DNA of 64,000 nucleotides from the NCBI GenBank assembly GCA_031459935.1, contig JAVKHN010000006.1, positions 14,257-78,256 on the forward strand, read 5' to 3'. Of this stretch, positions 46,272-54,623 are shown in pieces; position 1 is the stretch's first letter, and the number at the start of each line of letters is the position of its first letter. A program made the position numbers and the translations under genes. Under the pieces are notes generated by a model that saw nothing but the letters and a program-made list of their open reading frames with translations, did no database searches and was not told where the DNA came from. The DNA is from Sysuimicrobium calidum (lineage in GTDB: Bacteria; Sysuimicrobiota; Sysuimicrobiia; Sysuimicrobiales; Sysuimicrobiaceae).

Positions 46272-48150
46272 ACTCCTCCTCCATCAGGCGCAGGAATGCC
46301 TCCACCACGACCGGATCGAAGTGCTTTCCCGCCTGCTCCCGGATGTACTGCAGGGCCTTTTCCCGGGGCCAGGCGGGCCGGTAGGGACGGTGACTGGTGA
46401 GGGCGTCGTAGACGTCCACCACCGCGAAGATGCGGGCCGCCAGCGGAATCTCCTCCCCCCTTAGCCCCCGTGGGTATCCGGTTCCATCCCACCGCTCGTG
46501 GTGGCAGTACGGGATGTCGAGGGCGGGTCGAAGGAATTCGATGCCCGCGAGCCACCGGTACGCGTACACGGGGTGCAGGCGCATAATGGCCCACTCCTCC
46601 TCCGTGAGAGGACCGGGTTTCCGCAGGATCTCGTCCGGGATCCCGATCTTGCCGATGTCATGGAGCAGGGCCCCGCGGCGGATGTGCACGATCTCGGATT
46701 CCGGAACCCCCATGGCTCGGGCCAGGGCCACGGTGAGGTCCGCCACCCGCTGGGTGTGCCCCTCCGTCTCCTGGTCCCGCAGGTCCAGAGCGCGCGACCA
46801 CCCCTCGAGGGTAGCATCGTAGGCCATCTGCAGCTCCACGTTGGCCCGCCGCAGCCCCTCGAGTAAGGTTCCGTTGTCAATGGCCACCGTGGCCTGGCCC
46901 GCCAGGGCCTCCAGGAAGTTCCACCACTCGGGATCCTCCGGAAAGCCCTCCCGGGAGAGCACCTCCAGCACGCCCAGGACCTGGCCCTTTGCGGTTAAGG
47001 GCACTGCGCAGTAGGCCCGGAACCCGTCTTCCGCGAATCGAGCCTCCCGGCTCCCGAGCGCCTCCGAGAGGTTGGAGATGTGTAGCCGCTCGCGGCGCAG
47101 AACCACCTGGCTTACCAGTCCATTCCCGAGCCGTACCCGCTGGGCTACCAGATCTAGCCGCACTCCCCGGGCGGCCACGGCCTGAAAGGAAGCGGTGCCG
47201 GGATCCAGCAGCAGCACCGCCGCGGCCTCCACGCCGAGGTGCGTGGTGAGCTGGTCCAGGATCACGTTCAGGGTGATCCGGAAGTCGAAGCTCGCGGTGA
47301 TGGCGGTGTCCACAAGACGCAGGGCCTGCAACCGCTGCACCTGTAGCTCTAGCCGCTCCCGCAGCCGGCGCTCCCGCGCCTCCGCCTCCACAAGCGGCGT
47401 CACATCCTCCGCCACGGAGACGAAGTGGGTGATGTGGCCCGCCTCGTCCCGCAGGGCGGAGACGGTGAGCACGATCCAGAAGAGGCTCCCGTCCCTGCGT
47501 TTCGCTTGGATCTCCCCGCGCCACCATCCGCCCGTTGCCATCGCCTCCCGGAACGCCTGTCGTTGCTCCTCCGTGAAGGGAAGGGCGAGCTCCTCCACGG
47601 GTCTTCCCAGGACCTCCTCCGGTGGAAACCTCGTGACCTCCGTCCACCGTCGGTTCACATATGTCACACGCCGCTCGGCGTCCATCACCAGCACCATCCC
47701 CGGGCCCTGCTCCACCGTCTGCCACAGGAGCCGGACCTGTGCCTCCGCCTGCCGCCGGGCCCGCTGCACCTCCGCCTCCCGCAGCTCGCGGGCCACCGCG
47801 GCGGGAAGCCGCGTGAGGCTGTCCTTCATCACGTAGTCGTTCGCTCCGGCCCGCATCATCTCCACCGCGAGCTCCTCGCCCACGGCCCCGCTCACCACGA
47901 GGAAAGGCAGGTCAGGGTCGTGGGCCCGCACCATGCGGAGGGCCTCCTGGGCGTGAAAGCCGGGCAACCGGTAGTCGCACAGCACCACGTCCCAGGCCTC
48001 CGCTCTCAGGGCATCGGCCAGGCTTGAGGCAGAGTCCACCCGTCGCCACCGCACCGCGTAGCCGTTCCGCTGCAAGAGCCGCACGATCAGTACCGCGTCG
48101 TCGTCCACGTCCTCCACGAAAAGTGCCCGCAGGAGCTGTGCTTCACTCAC
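46231..48150 (-). CDS. Receiver-PAS-GAF-HD-GYP protein, likely c-di-GMP phosphodiesterase
   Basis: The 639-residue protein has a receiver domain (phospho-acceptor Asp59 in VVLCDYRLPG), a PAS domain (about 140-260), a GAF domain (about 285-430) and a C-terminal HD-GYP domain. The metal residues are His497-Asp498 (LLHDIGKIGIPDE). HHERWDGTGYP and IPLAARIFAVVDVYDAL are also intact. It should break down c-di-GMP under control of the upstream kinase. It lies 4 bases after the stand-alone response regulator. Confidence 0.92.
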   Translation of the reverse strand: MSEAQLLRALFVEDVDDDAVLIVRLLQRNGYAVRWRRVDSASSLADALRAEAWDVVLCDYRLPGFHAQEALRMVRAHDPDLPFLVVSGAVGEELAVEMMRAGANDYVMKDSLTRLPAAVARELREAEVQRARRQAEAQVRLLWQTVEQGPGMVLVMDAERRVTYVNRRWTEVTRFPPEEVLGRPVEELALPFTEEQRQAFREAMATGGWWRGEIQAKRRDGSLFWIVLTVSALRDEAGHITHFVSVAEDVTPLVEAEARERRLRERLELQVQRLQALRLVDTAITASFDFRITLNVILDQLTTHLGVEAAAVLLLDPGTASFQAVAARGVRLDLVAQRVRLGNGLVSQVVLRRERLHISNLSEALGSREARFAEDGFRAYCAVPLTAKGQVLGVLEVLSREGFPEDPEWWNFLEALAGQATVAIDNGTLLEGLRRANVELQMAYDATLEGWSRALDLRDQETEGHTQRVADLTVALARAMGVPESEIVHIRRGALLHDIGKIGIPDEILRKPGPLTEEEWAIMRLHPVYAYRWLAGIEFLRPALDIPYCHHERWDGTGYPRGLRGEEIPLAARIFAVVDVYDALTSHRPYRPAWPREKALQYIREQAGKHFDPVVVEAFLRLMEEEFSSLPEPGASGPP

Positions 48151-48154
48151 GGTC

Positions 48155-48595
48155 TCACCTCACGGGCGGAGGCTCGTTGAGCAGCAACCAGTACAACCCC
48201 AGCCGCCGCACCGCCTCCACGAACTCCAAAAAGTCCACGGGCTTACACACATAGCTGTTGCACCCCAGGCGGTAGCTCGCCACGAGGTCCTGTTCCTCCT
48301 GGGAGGAGGTGAGCACCACCACGGGCACCAGGCGCGTGTGCTCGTTGGACCGGATGCGCTGCAGGACCTCCAGCCCGTCGAGCCTGGGGAGCTTCAGGTC
48401 CAGCAGCACCACGGCTGGCAGCTCCCGCGGGTCCCGGCCCGCGTACTTCCCGGTCCCGAACAGGTACTCCAGGGCCTCTACCCCGTCCTCCGCCACCACC
48501 ACCTCGTTCGCGAGGTGGTGGGCGCGCAGGGCCCGGAGGGTGAGGGCCACGTCGTCCGGGTTATCTTCCACCAGCAGGATGGTCCTGGCCCGCAT
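48155..48595 (-). CDS. Stand-alone response regulator, Rcp1-like
   Basis: The 146-residue single receiver domain has the acidic pair EDNPDD (residues 10-15), the phospho-acceptor Asp66 in VLLDLKLPRLDG, the Thr in VVVLTSSQ and the Lys in CKPVDF. It has no output domain. Such Rcp1/CheY-like proteins accept phosphate from PAS/GAF kinases. The gene overlaps the end of the kinase gene by 35 bases. Confidence 0.93.
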   Translation of the reverse strand: MRARTILLVEDNPDDVALTLRALRAHHLANEVVVAEDGVEALEYLFGTGKYAGRDPRELPAVVLLDLKLPRLDGLEVLQRIRSNEHTRLVPVVVLTSSQEEQDLVASYRLGCNSYVCKPVDFLEFVEAVRRLGLYWLLLNEPPPVR

Positions 48596-50486
48596 CGGCT
48601 TCCTCCCGCAGTCCCGGCAGGGTGAAGAAGAACGTCGCGCCCCGATCCACCTCGGCTTCCGCCCACACCCGCCCGCCGTGCCGCGCCACGATCCGCTGCA
48701 CCGTCGCGAGCCCGATGCCGGATCCGGGGAACTCCGAGGGCCTGTGCAGGCGCTGGAAGGGGGCGAAGAGCTTCGCTGCGTACTGCATCTCGAACCCCAC
48801 CCCGTTGTCCCGTACGAAGCAGGCGGAGCCGTGCGGGGTCGGTGCCACGCCGAACTCGATCCGGGCGGGGGATCTGGGCCGGGTGAACTTCCACGCGTTG
48901 TGAAGGAGGTTTTCCAGGGCCACGCGTATAAGCCGCGGATCCGCCCGGGCCCGGATCCCGGGCGTGACGTGCACCTCCACAGTCCGGTCGGGCTCTCGCT
49001 GGCGCAGCTCCTCCACGGTGGCCCACACGAGTGTGCTCAGATCCACCTCCTGCACCTCGAGCGGCGCCCGGGTGACGCGGGAGAACTGCAGGAGGTCGTC
49101 GATGAGGGTGGCCATGCGCTGGCTTGCGGCCCGAACCCGCTGCAGGTAGCCGCGGCCGACCTCATCCAGCCGGTCTGCGTAGTCCTCCAGCAGGGCCTGG
49201 CTGAATCCGTCGATGCTGCGCAGGGGCGCCCGGAGGTCGTGGGCCACGGAGTAGCTGAAGGCCTCGAGATCCCGGTTCGCCGCCTCCAGCTCCGCGGTCC
49301 TCAGCCGCACCCGCTCCTCGAGCTCTCGTGTGAGGGCTCGCAAAGCCTCCTCCGCCATTTTCTGCTCCGTCACGTCCACCAGGGTGCCGATCACCGCGGG
49401 CCGGCCCTGGGAGAACGTACGGGCGCCGTATACCTCCACGTGGATCACCCGGCCGTCCCTGCGCACGCCCCGGAACCCGTACCGCAGCGCCTGCACCTCT
49501 CCTTCCAGGCGACGGCGGAGGTTCTCGTCCACGAGGGGCCAGTCCTCGGGATGCACCAAGTCCTTGGGGCCGCGCCGTTCGATGAGCTCCTCCCGGGGGT
49601 ACCCGAAGATCTCCGCGAGGGCGGGGTTCGCGTACCGGAACACGCCGTCCTGGACGAGGTACACGCCCACCAGGGACTGTTCCACGAGACTCCGAAACAG
49701 CTCCTCCGACTCCCGCAGGGCCAGCTCCACCCGGTGACGCTCCGTGACGTCGTGAGCCACCACCAGGGCCGCGGGCCGGCCTGCGTAGGTGAGGGTGTGG
49801 GAGACGATCTCCACGTGGAGGATCCGGCCGTCCCTGGTGCGATGCCGCCACTGCCCGGAGGCCTGGAGAGCGGGCCGAGGCCTCTGCACGTCCTCCAGGA
49901 GCTTCGGCACGTCTTCCGGAGGCCGGATGTCGGTGATGCGCATCCGCAAAAACTCCTCCCGGCTATAGCCGTACCGCTGGATTGCGGCTTCGTTCACCTC
50001 CAGGAACTGCAGCGTCTGCAGGTCGTACACCCACATGGGTTGGGGGTTACAGCGGAAGAGCATGGCCAGGGCCGCCTCGAGCTGCTGCCGCGCCTCCGCC
50101 TCCTCAAGGCGCACCGCGAGCTCCGTGGCCCGGGCGGTTTCGCCCGTGACCAGCCTCCGCAGGAACCCCACCATCACCGCGAGGGCAGGAGTCGCCAGGG
50201 CCAGCACCGCGATCCGGAGCCCGTTCTCCGCGGAGTACCGGAAGGGTTGACCGGGCTCGGAGAAGACCCAGGCGGCGTAGGCGAAGCTCAGAAGGGCGCT
50301 CACGAGCCCCGACCCCACCCCGCCCGCGTAGGCACTGTAGGCCACCGCGAGGAGATAGGCGGCCGCGGGATTGGGGAGGCGAATCGCCCAGTGGCTCAGG
50401 AGCTCGAGGGCCAGGAGGACGAGCACGGTGAGGACGGGACCCGTGAGGGGGGCCGCCGTGACCCGTTCCCTCCGTCCTCGTTGCAC
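48561..50486 (-). CDS. PAS-domain sensor histidine kinase with N-terminal membrane region
   Basis: The 641-residue protein has about four N-terminal membrane segments (residues 10-110, resembling DUF4118). Two PAS domains follow (about 140-260, PMWVYDLQTLQFLEVN; about 262-385, GVYLVQDGVFRYANPAL), each with a C-terminal PAC part. A HisKA domain has the phospho-accepting His416 (SYSVAHDLRAPLR), and a HATPase domain has DNGVGFEM and GSGIGLATVQRIV. It probably phosphorylates the response regulator and HD-GYP receiver encoded just downstream. Confidence 0.92.
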   Translation of the reverse strand: MQRGRRERVTAAPLTGPVLTVLVLLALELLSHWAIRLPNPAAAYLLAVAYSAYAGGVGSGLVSALLSFAYAAWVFSEPGQPFRYSAENGLRIAVLALATPALAVMVGFLRRLVTGETARATELAVRLEEAEARQQLEAALAMLFRCNPQPMWVYDLQTLQFLEVNEAAIQRYGYSREEFLRMRITDIRPPEDVPKLLEDVQRPRPALQASGQWRHRTRDGRILHVEIVSHTLTYAGRPAALVVAHDVTERHRVELALRESEELFRSLVEQSLVGVYLVQDGVFRYANPALAEIFGYPREELIERRGPKDLVHPEDWPLVDENLRRRLEGEVQALRYGFRGVRRDGRVIHVEVYGARTFSQGRPAVIGTLVDVTEQKMAEEALRALTRELEERVRLRTAELEAANRDLEAFSYSVAHDLRAPLRSIDGFSQALLEDYADRLDEVGRGYLQRVRAASQRMATLIDDLLQFSRVTRAPLEVQEVDLSTLVWATVEELRQREPDRTVEVHVTPGIRARADPRLIRVALENLLHNAWKFTRPRSPARIEFGVAPTPHGSACFVRDNGVGFEMQYAAKLFAPFQRLHRPSEFPGSGIGLATVQRIVARHGGRVWAEAEVDRGATFFFTLPGLREEADAGQDHPAGGR

Positions 50487-50550
50487 CCGTTAACCCCCGT
50501 ACCAGAGTCCACGCTACAGGTTAGCAAGATCCGTTCCACGCCCGGGGGAT

Positions 50551-50587
50551 GGAGCCCGTTGCAAACGGGGCTCCTCCCGCGTATGAT
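50551..50587 (+). promoter_or_regulatory. tRNA-Arg promoter overlapping an inverted repeat
   Basis: TTGCAA (50559-50564), 17 bp and TATGAT (50582-50587) form a good sigma-70 promoter for the tRNA. The -35 sits in the loop side of an almost perfect inverted repeat GGAGCCCGTT-GCA-AACGGGGCTCC (50551-50574, one extra G). The repeat may be a protein site, or a hairpin for a transcript from the left. Confidence 0.65.
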
Positions 50588-50598
50588 GGGGTTCGGAT

Positions 50599-50674
50599 GC
50601 GCCCGTAGCTCAGAGGATAGAGCGTTGGCCTCCGGAGCCAAAGGCCGCAGGTTCGAATCCTGCCGGGCGCGCCA
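50599..50674 (+). tRNA. tRNA-Arg (anticodon CCG)
   Basis: The acceptor stem GCGCCCG pairs with CGGGCGC, followed by G73 and CCA. The anticodon stem TTGGC/GCCAA with loop CTCCGGA gives CCG (CGG codons). The D arm GCTCAGAGGATAGAGC and T loop TTCGAAT are normal. 76 bases. Confidence 0.96.
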
Positions 50675-50785
50675 TCTGGCTTCCCACAAGGGTTTCAGCT
50701 GCCCGGTACGAAGGCGGAGAGCCGGGCGAGGCATCCAGTTTCCGTTGCGTCCAGTAACGATCGTCGCTTTGTCGAGAACGAGTAG

Positions 50786-50814
50786 TTGACAAATGTTAGA
50801 CCTTCTGGTACCTG
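50786..50814 (+). promoter_or_regulatory. Promoter of the CDGSH gene
   Basis: A consensus TTGACA (50786-50791), 17-bp spacer and weak -10 TACCTG (50809-50814) lie 35 bases before the ATG. Confidence 0.5.
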
Positions 50815-50848
50815 AGGTGACCGGAACCAAACCTCGTGGAGGTCAAGC

Positions 50849-51058
50849 ATGGCGGAGGTGACCATCACACTCCGGGACAACGGGCCGTACCTGGTGCGGG
50901 GACCGGTCCGGTTGGTGGACGCGGAGGGACGTGAGTGGAACCTCGACCGCGAGGTCATCGCCCTGTGCCGGTGCGGCGGCAGCAGCAACAAACCCTTCTG
51001 CGACGGTACCCACGCCCGCATCGGCTTTCAGTCCCAGGTCCGGGCGCCTGCCTCCTGA
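50849..51058 (+). CDS. CDGSH iron-sulfur domain protein
   Basis: The 69-residue protein is a single CDGSH domain. The [2Fe-2S] ligands Cys40, Cys42, Cys51 and His55 lie in LCRCGGSSNKPFCDGTH. It is a small redox or cluster-transfer protein. It stands alone after tRNA-Arg with its own promoter, 16 bases from the convergent MFS gene. The precise role is unknown. Confidence 0.93.
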   Translation: MAEVTITLRDNGPYLVRGPVRLVDAEGREWNLDREVIALCRCGGSSNKPFCDGTHARIGFQSQVRAPAS

Positions 51059-51074
51059 GCGCAGGACCTCAGCC

Positions 51075-52247
51075 TCAGCGCGGGCCCAGACGTCGCCATG
51101 CCAATACCCCCGCGGTGGTCATCCAGCCCGCGGCCACGACCAGCACCGTCCGCGGGCCCACGGCTTCCAGGAGCGCGCCGGCGAGGAGAGGGGCGATGAG
51201 TCCCCGCACGCCGATGAGGGAGGTGTAGGCCCCCGTGTAGTGCACCACCAGATGCGGGGGAGCCAGCTCCATCACCGCGGTCATCCACCCGAGTTCCACC
51301 GCGGCGATGAGGAACCCGTCCGCGGCGGCTGGCACAAGGGCTGCCCATGCAGAAGGGACGAGGGCGTAGAGGAGCGGGGTGAGGGGGGAGATCATAAGCG
51401 CTCTGCGCAGGGTGGCGAGCCCGCTGGAGCGGTCGATGGTCCTCCCCCACAGGAAGAAGCCCACCACGGAGGCGGCGTTGGAGGCAGCTGCCAGCACTCC
51501 GACCTGGGTGTGGCCAGCGTGGAGAACATCCACGAGCAGGAGGGGGAGGGCGGGCGCCGCGGTCCATCCGCCGACTCCGAACGCGAACGTGGCCACGAGC
51601 ATCCACCGGAACTGCCCATCCGCCCACGCGGCGCGCCATCCCTCCCCCAGGGAGGGGCGTGCGGGGGGAGTGAGGAGGCGGGGAGGCCGGATGCGGCTGT
51701 AGGCGAGGGCGCCTGCCACGCCGAACAGCGCCGCTACGGGGAAGACTGCTCCGGGACCGAACCGTTCGAGAAAAGGCCCTGCCAGGAGGGAGCCCAGGAT
51801 GGAGGCGCAGCTGAGCCCGGTGCGGGCCAGGCCCAGTAGGGTACCCCGGTACTCCTGCGGGAAGAGAAGCTGCACCGCGGCCGCGTAGGCGGGGCTGGTG
51901 ACGCCGTTCAGCACATGGTAGGCGAGCGTGAGGATGACGAAAGCAACTGGGTGCGTAACTGCCGAGGTGAGCAGGAAGAGGCTGCGGGCCAGCACGCCCG
52001 GCCACACGAGATATGGAACGGGATTGCGGCCTGCAATCGCCACGCTCCAGTAGGCAGTGAGCAACAGCCCCACCGCGGGACCGGCCACCACCAGGGAGAC
52101 CAGGAGCGGGGAGGCACCCATTCGGCGGGCGGTGACCCCGAGGAAGGGAACCACCATCCCGCTGAAGAGGCCGAACAGCAAAGCCCCGGTGAGGTCCAAC
52201 AGGAATGCCAGACGGGCCCGCGGCCGCAGCGGAGGGACCCAGCGCAC
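51075..52247 (-). CDS. MFS transporter
   Basis: The 390-residue protein has about 12 hydrophobic segments (first: LAFLLDLTGALLFGLFSGMV). It lacks a strong subfamily signature; the general major facilitator layout is clear, with LWGRTIDRSSGLATLRR as the central loop. The start is GTG 52247. On the minus strand TATACT (52255-52260) lies 7 bases before it, so the mRNA may be leaderless. It is divergent from the substrate-binding protein genes. Substrate unknown. Confidence 0.75.
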   Translation of the reverse strand: MRWVPPLRPRARLAFLLDLTGALLFGLFSGMVVPFLGVTARRMGASPLLVSLVVAGPAVGLLLTAYWSVAIAGRNPVPYLVWPGVLARSLFLLTSAVTHPVAFVILTLAYHVLNGVTSPAYAAAVQLLFPQEYRGTLLGLARTGLSCASILGSLLAGPFLERFGPGAVFPVAALFGVAGALAYSRIRPPRLLTPPARPSLGEGWRAAWADGQFRWMLVATFAFGVGGWTAAPALPLLLVDVLHAGHTQVGVLAAASNAASVVGFFLWGRTIDRSSGLATLRRALMISPLTPLLYALVPSAWAALVPAAADGFLIAAVELGWMTAVMELAPPHLVVHYTGAYTSLIGVRGLIAPLLAGALLEAVGPRTVLVVAAGWMTTAGVLAWRRLGPR

Positions 52248-52331
52248 AGACTGTAGTATAGCGTAGGCCAGGTAGGAGAATTCCTCCAGCGGGGCGAATG
52301 CCTTTCCAGAACGCCTTACGGAGGTGGCGCG

Positions 52332-52394
52332 GTGGATGTCCTGCTGTGGGTACTCATCGCCCTGCTCCTCTACCTGGTGTTCTTCCAGGGCTAG
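52332..52394 (+). CDS. Possible 20-residue single-helix membrane peptide
   Basis: A GTG at 52332, with GGAGG (52320-52324) 7 bases upstream, opens a frame encoding MDVLLWVLIALLLYLVFFQG before TAG. It is one hydrophobic helix and nothing else. It lies 85 bases from the divergent MFS start and 68 bases before the first substrate-binding protein gene. The good ribosome site is the main support; expression is unproven. Confidence 0.4.
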   Translation: MDVLLWVLIALLLYLVFFQG

Positions 52395-52462
52395 CGGCAG
52401 AAACCCGGTTCGGATGGCATGAGGTTGCTTTCCTCAGGCACACCTTGACGGGGGTGGCGGAC

Positions 52463-53530
52463 ATGGGACGAGGCAGATGGTTGGTTGGCAAGGCCCTTTG
52501 GAGGGCGGGGGGATTGGTCCTGATCGGTTGGCTGCTGGCTCCTGCGGGAGGAGCCGCACCATCCCGGGAGTGGGATCGGATCGTCCGGGCCGCGCGGCAA
52601 GAGGGGCGTTTGGTGGTCTACGATGCCTTCGGAGGTGCGGTGCCGACTGTGCAGTACGCGGCGGAGCGGTTCGAAGCCACGCACGGGGTAAAGGTCGAGG
52701 TGGCCGTGATGCGGGCCAGCGAGTCCATCGAGCGCATCCGGGTGGAGCAGCGGGCCGGCCGAGCCATCGCGGACCTCGTCACCGCAGGCTCCGGGACGAC
52801 ACGCCCCATGCTGGACGAGGGCGTCCTGCGTCCCTTCGAGGGGCTTCCCAGCGCTCCGCGGATCGCGCCGCAGGTCCGGTTGAAGGTTCAGGAGTGGGAG
52901 CTGCAGCAGTACCTCCTGCCGTTCCTGATCCAGCTGTACGGAATCCTCATCAACACGAACCTCGTGAAACCCGAGGAGGAACCGAAGAGCTGGAGCGATC
53001 TGGCGGATCCCCGCTGGCGGGGTAAGCTCATCATGGACGACCCCAGAGCTCCGGGCGGTGGTCAGGTCCTGTTCCAGGTGACCTACCGGGCCCTGGGGCG
53101 GAGGTTCCAGGAGGATCTCGCGGCCCAGCGGCCATTTCTCACGCGGGGAATCGCGGATGCAGCCGGCCGGGTGGCCCGGGGAGAGTTTGCGGTGATGGCT
53201 CCCTTCGCCCTAGGACTGTATCCGAGGGTTCGCGGGGGACCCGTGAAGCTCATCATTCCCCGGGAGGGAGCGCCGTACGTTCCCCTGGGGATCTCCCTGC
53301 CCCGGCGCAGCGACCACCCGAACGCGGCGGTGGCCTTCAGCGAGTTCCTGCTCTCCCGGGAGGTACAGATCCGGCTGATGCACGATTTCATCCTGCCGGT
53401 GCTGCGAGGATACGACGCGCAAGCACCGGAAGACGTCCGGCCGTTCCTGCGTGTGCGGCTGTGGGACACGGTAGTGGATCCCAGGGTGGAGCCCGAGTAT
53501 CTTCGGAGGGCGAGCGAAATCTACCGGTAG
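52463..53530 (+). CDS. ABC substrate-binding protein, FbpA/AfuA-like (copy 1)
   Basis: The 355-residue protein has a signal peptide (residues about 8-32, ending near PAGGAAPS) and a periplasmic-binding fold of the ferric/phosphonate type. ARQEGRLVVYDAFGG starts the domain, then WSDLADPRWRGKLIMDDPRA and PREGAPYVPLGISLP. I chose ATG 52463 over earlier in-frame starts because it begins the signal peptide. It is closely related to the next gene, 15 bases away. No permease or ATPase gene accompanies the pair. The ligand is unknown. Confidence 0.85.
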   Translation: MGRGRWLVGKALWRAGGLVLIGWLLAPAGGAAPSREWDRIVRAARQEGRLVVYDAFGGAVPTVQYAAERFEATHGVKVEVAVMRASESIERIRVEQRAGRAIADLVTAGSGTTRPMLDEGVLRPFEGLPSAPRIAPQVRLKVQEWELQQYLLPFLIQLYGILINTNLVKPEEEPKSWSDLADPRWRGKLIMDDPRAPGGGQVLFQVTYRALGRRFQEDLAAQRPFLTRGIADAAGRVARGEFAVMAPFALGLYPRVRGGPVKLIIPREGAPYVPLGISLPRRSDHPNAAVAFSEFLLSREVQIRLMHDFILPVLRGYDAQAPEDVRPFLRVRLWDTVVDPRVEPEYLRRASEIYR

Positions 53531-53545
53531 CGGAGGAGGGTGGGC

Positions 53546-54592
53546 ATGCGTCGGATACTTCCCGCAGGGATCCTGATCCTCGCGGTGGTCTGGGGAAGCC
53601 AAGGGGCGGCAGGAGGACCCGGGAGCCCCTGGTCCCAGGTGATGGCGGCGGCCCGGGGGGAGGGGGTCCTGGTTCTGTACGACGGGCACGGGGGTGCGCT
53701 TCCCACCATCCAGTTCGCCACGGAGCTGTTCCAGAGGAAGTATGGCCTCCGCGTGGAGCTGAGCGTGATGCGGGCCAGCGAGGCCCAGGAGCGGGTGCGG
53801 ATCGAGCAGCGGGCGGGCCGGCCGCTCGCGGACCTCGTCACCGTGGGCCCGAGTCAGGCCTGGCAGATGAAGAAGCTCCAGCAAACCGTGCAGCCCCTCG
53901 GAGAGCTCCCCAGCGGAAAGAGGGTGGCCGCGCAGATCCGGCTGAAGCTGCAGGAGTGGGAGATTGACGACGTCATGCTGGTGGAAGCCGTGCAACTCTA
54001 TGGCATCCTGATCAACACCCGGCTGGTCCCGTCCGGAGAGGAGCCCCGGAGCTGGACGGATCTCCTGGATCCCAAGTGGAGGGGCAGGATGATCGCGGAC
54101 GACCCCCGGGCCTTCGGCGGAGGGTCCGTGTTCTTCGCGGCCACCTACAAGCGCCTCGGGCGGGGATACCATGAGCAGCTGGCGGTGCAGCGTCCCTTCT
54201 TCACGAGAGCCATCGCGGAAGCCGCGAACCGGGTGGCCCGGGGGGAGTTTGCCCTGATGTACCCGTTTGCCCTGGGGTTGTATCCCCGAGTCCGGGATCT
54301 CCCCAACGTGAAGGTGGTGGTCCCTCGGGAGGGGGCTCCCTACGTGCTGCAGGGAGTCTCGATGCCGAAGGAGGTCCGGCACCCCAACGCCGCTCGGTTG
54401 TTTGCGGAGCTGCTCCTCTCGGATGCCGTCCAGCGGAACCTCTACGAGAATTTCGTCCTCCCGGCCGTGGCGGGCTTCGTCCGCCAGGCGCCGTCCGAAC
54501 AGCGGATCCTCCTGGGGGTTCCTCTGTGGGAGACCTCGGATCCTCCGAGGGGGGAGGAGCTCCTTCGGCTCGCCTCGGAGATCTACCGTTGA
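53546..54592 (+). CDS. ABC substrate-binding protein, FbpA/AfuA-like (copy 2)
   Basis: The 348-residue paralogue of the previous gene has a signal peptide (RILPAGILILAVVWGSQG) and the same motifs: EGVLVLYDGHGGALPTIQFA, SVMRASEAQERVRIEQRAGR, WTDLLDPKWRGRMIADDPRA. I chose ATG 53546, 8 bases after GGAGGA, over the GTG at 53540. The tandem copies suggest duplication followed by divergence toward related ligands. The FAD oxidoreductase gene begins 31 bases after its stop. Confidence 0.85.
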   Translation: MRRILPAGILILAVVWGSQGAAGGPGSPWSQVMAAARGEGVLVLYDGHGGALPTIQFATELFQRKYGLRVELSVMRASEAQERVRIEQRAGRPLADLVTVGPSQAWQMKKLQQTVQPLGELPSGKRVAAQIRLKLQEWEIDDVMLVEAVQLYGILINTRLVPSGEEPRSWTDLLDPKWRGRMIADDPRAFGGGSVFFAATYKRLGRGYHEQLAVQRPFFTRAIAEAANRVARGEFALMYPFALGLYPRVRDLPNVKVVVPREGAPYVLQGVSMPKEVRHPNAARLFAELLLSDAVQRNLYENFVLPAVAGFVRQAPSEQRILLGVPLWETSDPPRGEELLRLASEIYR

Positions 54593-54623
54593 AGCCCGAT
54601 CCACGGAGGAAGCGGCCCAGGCC

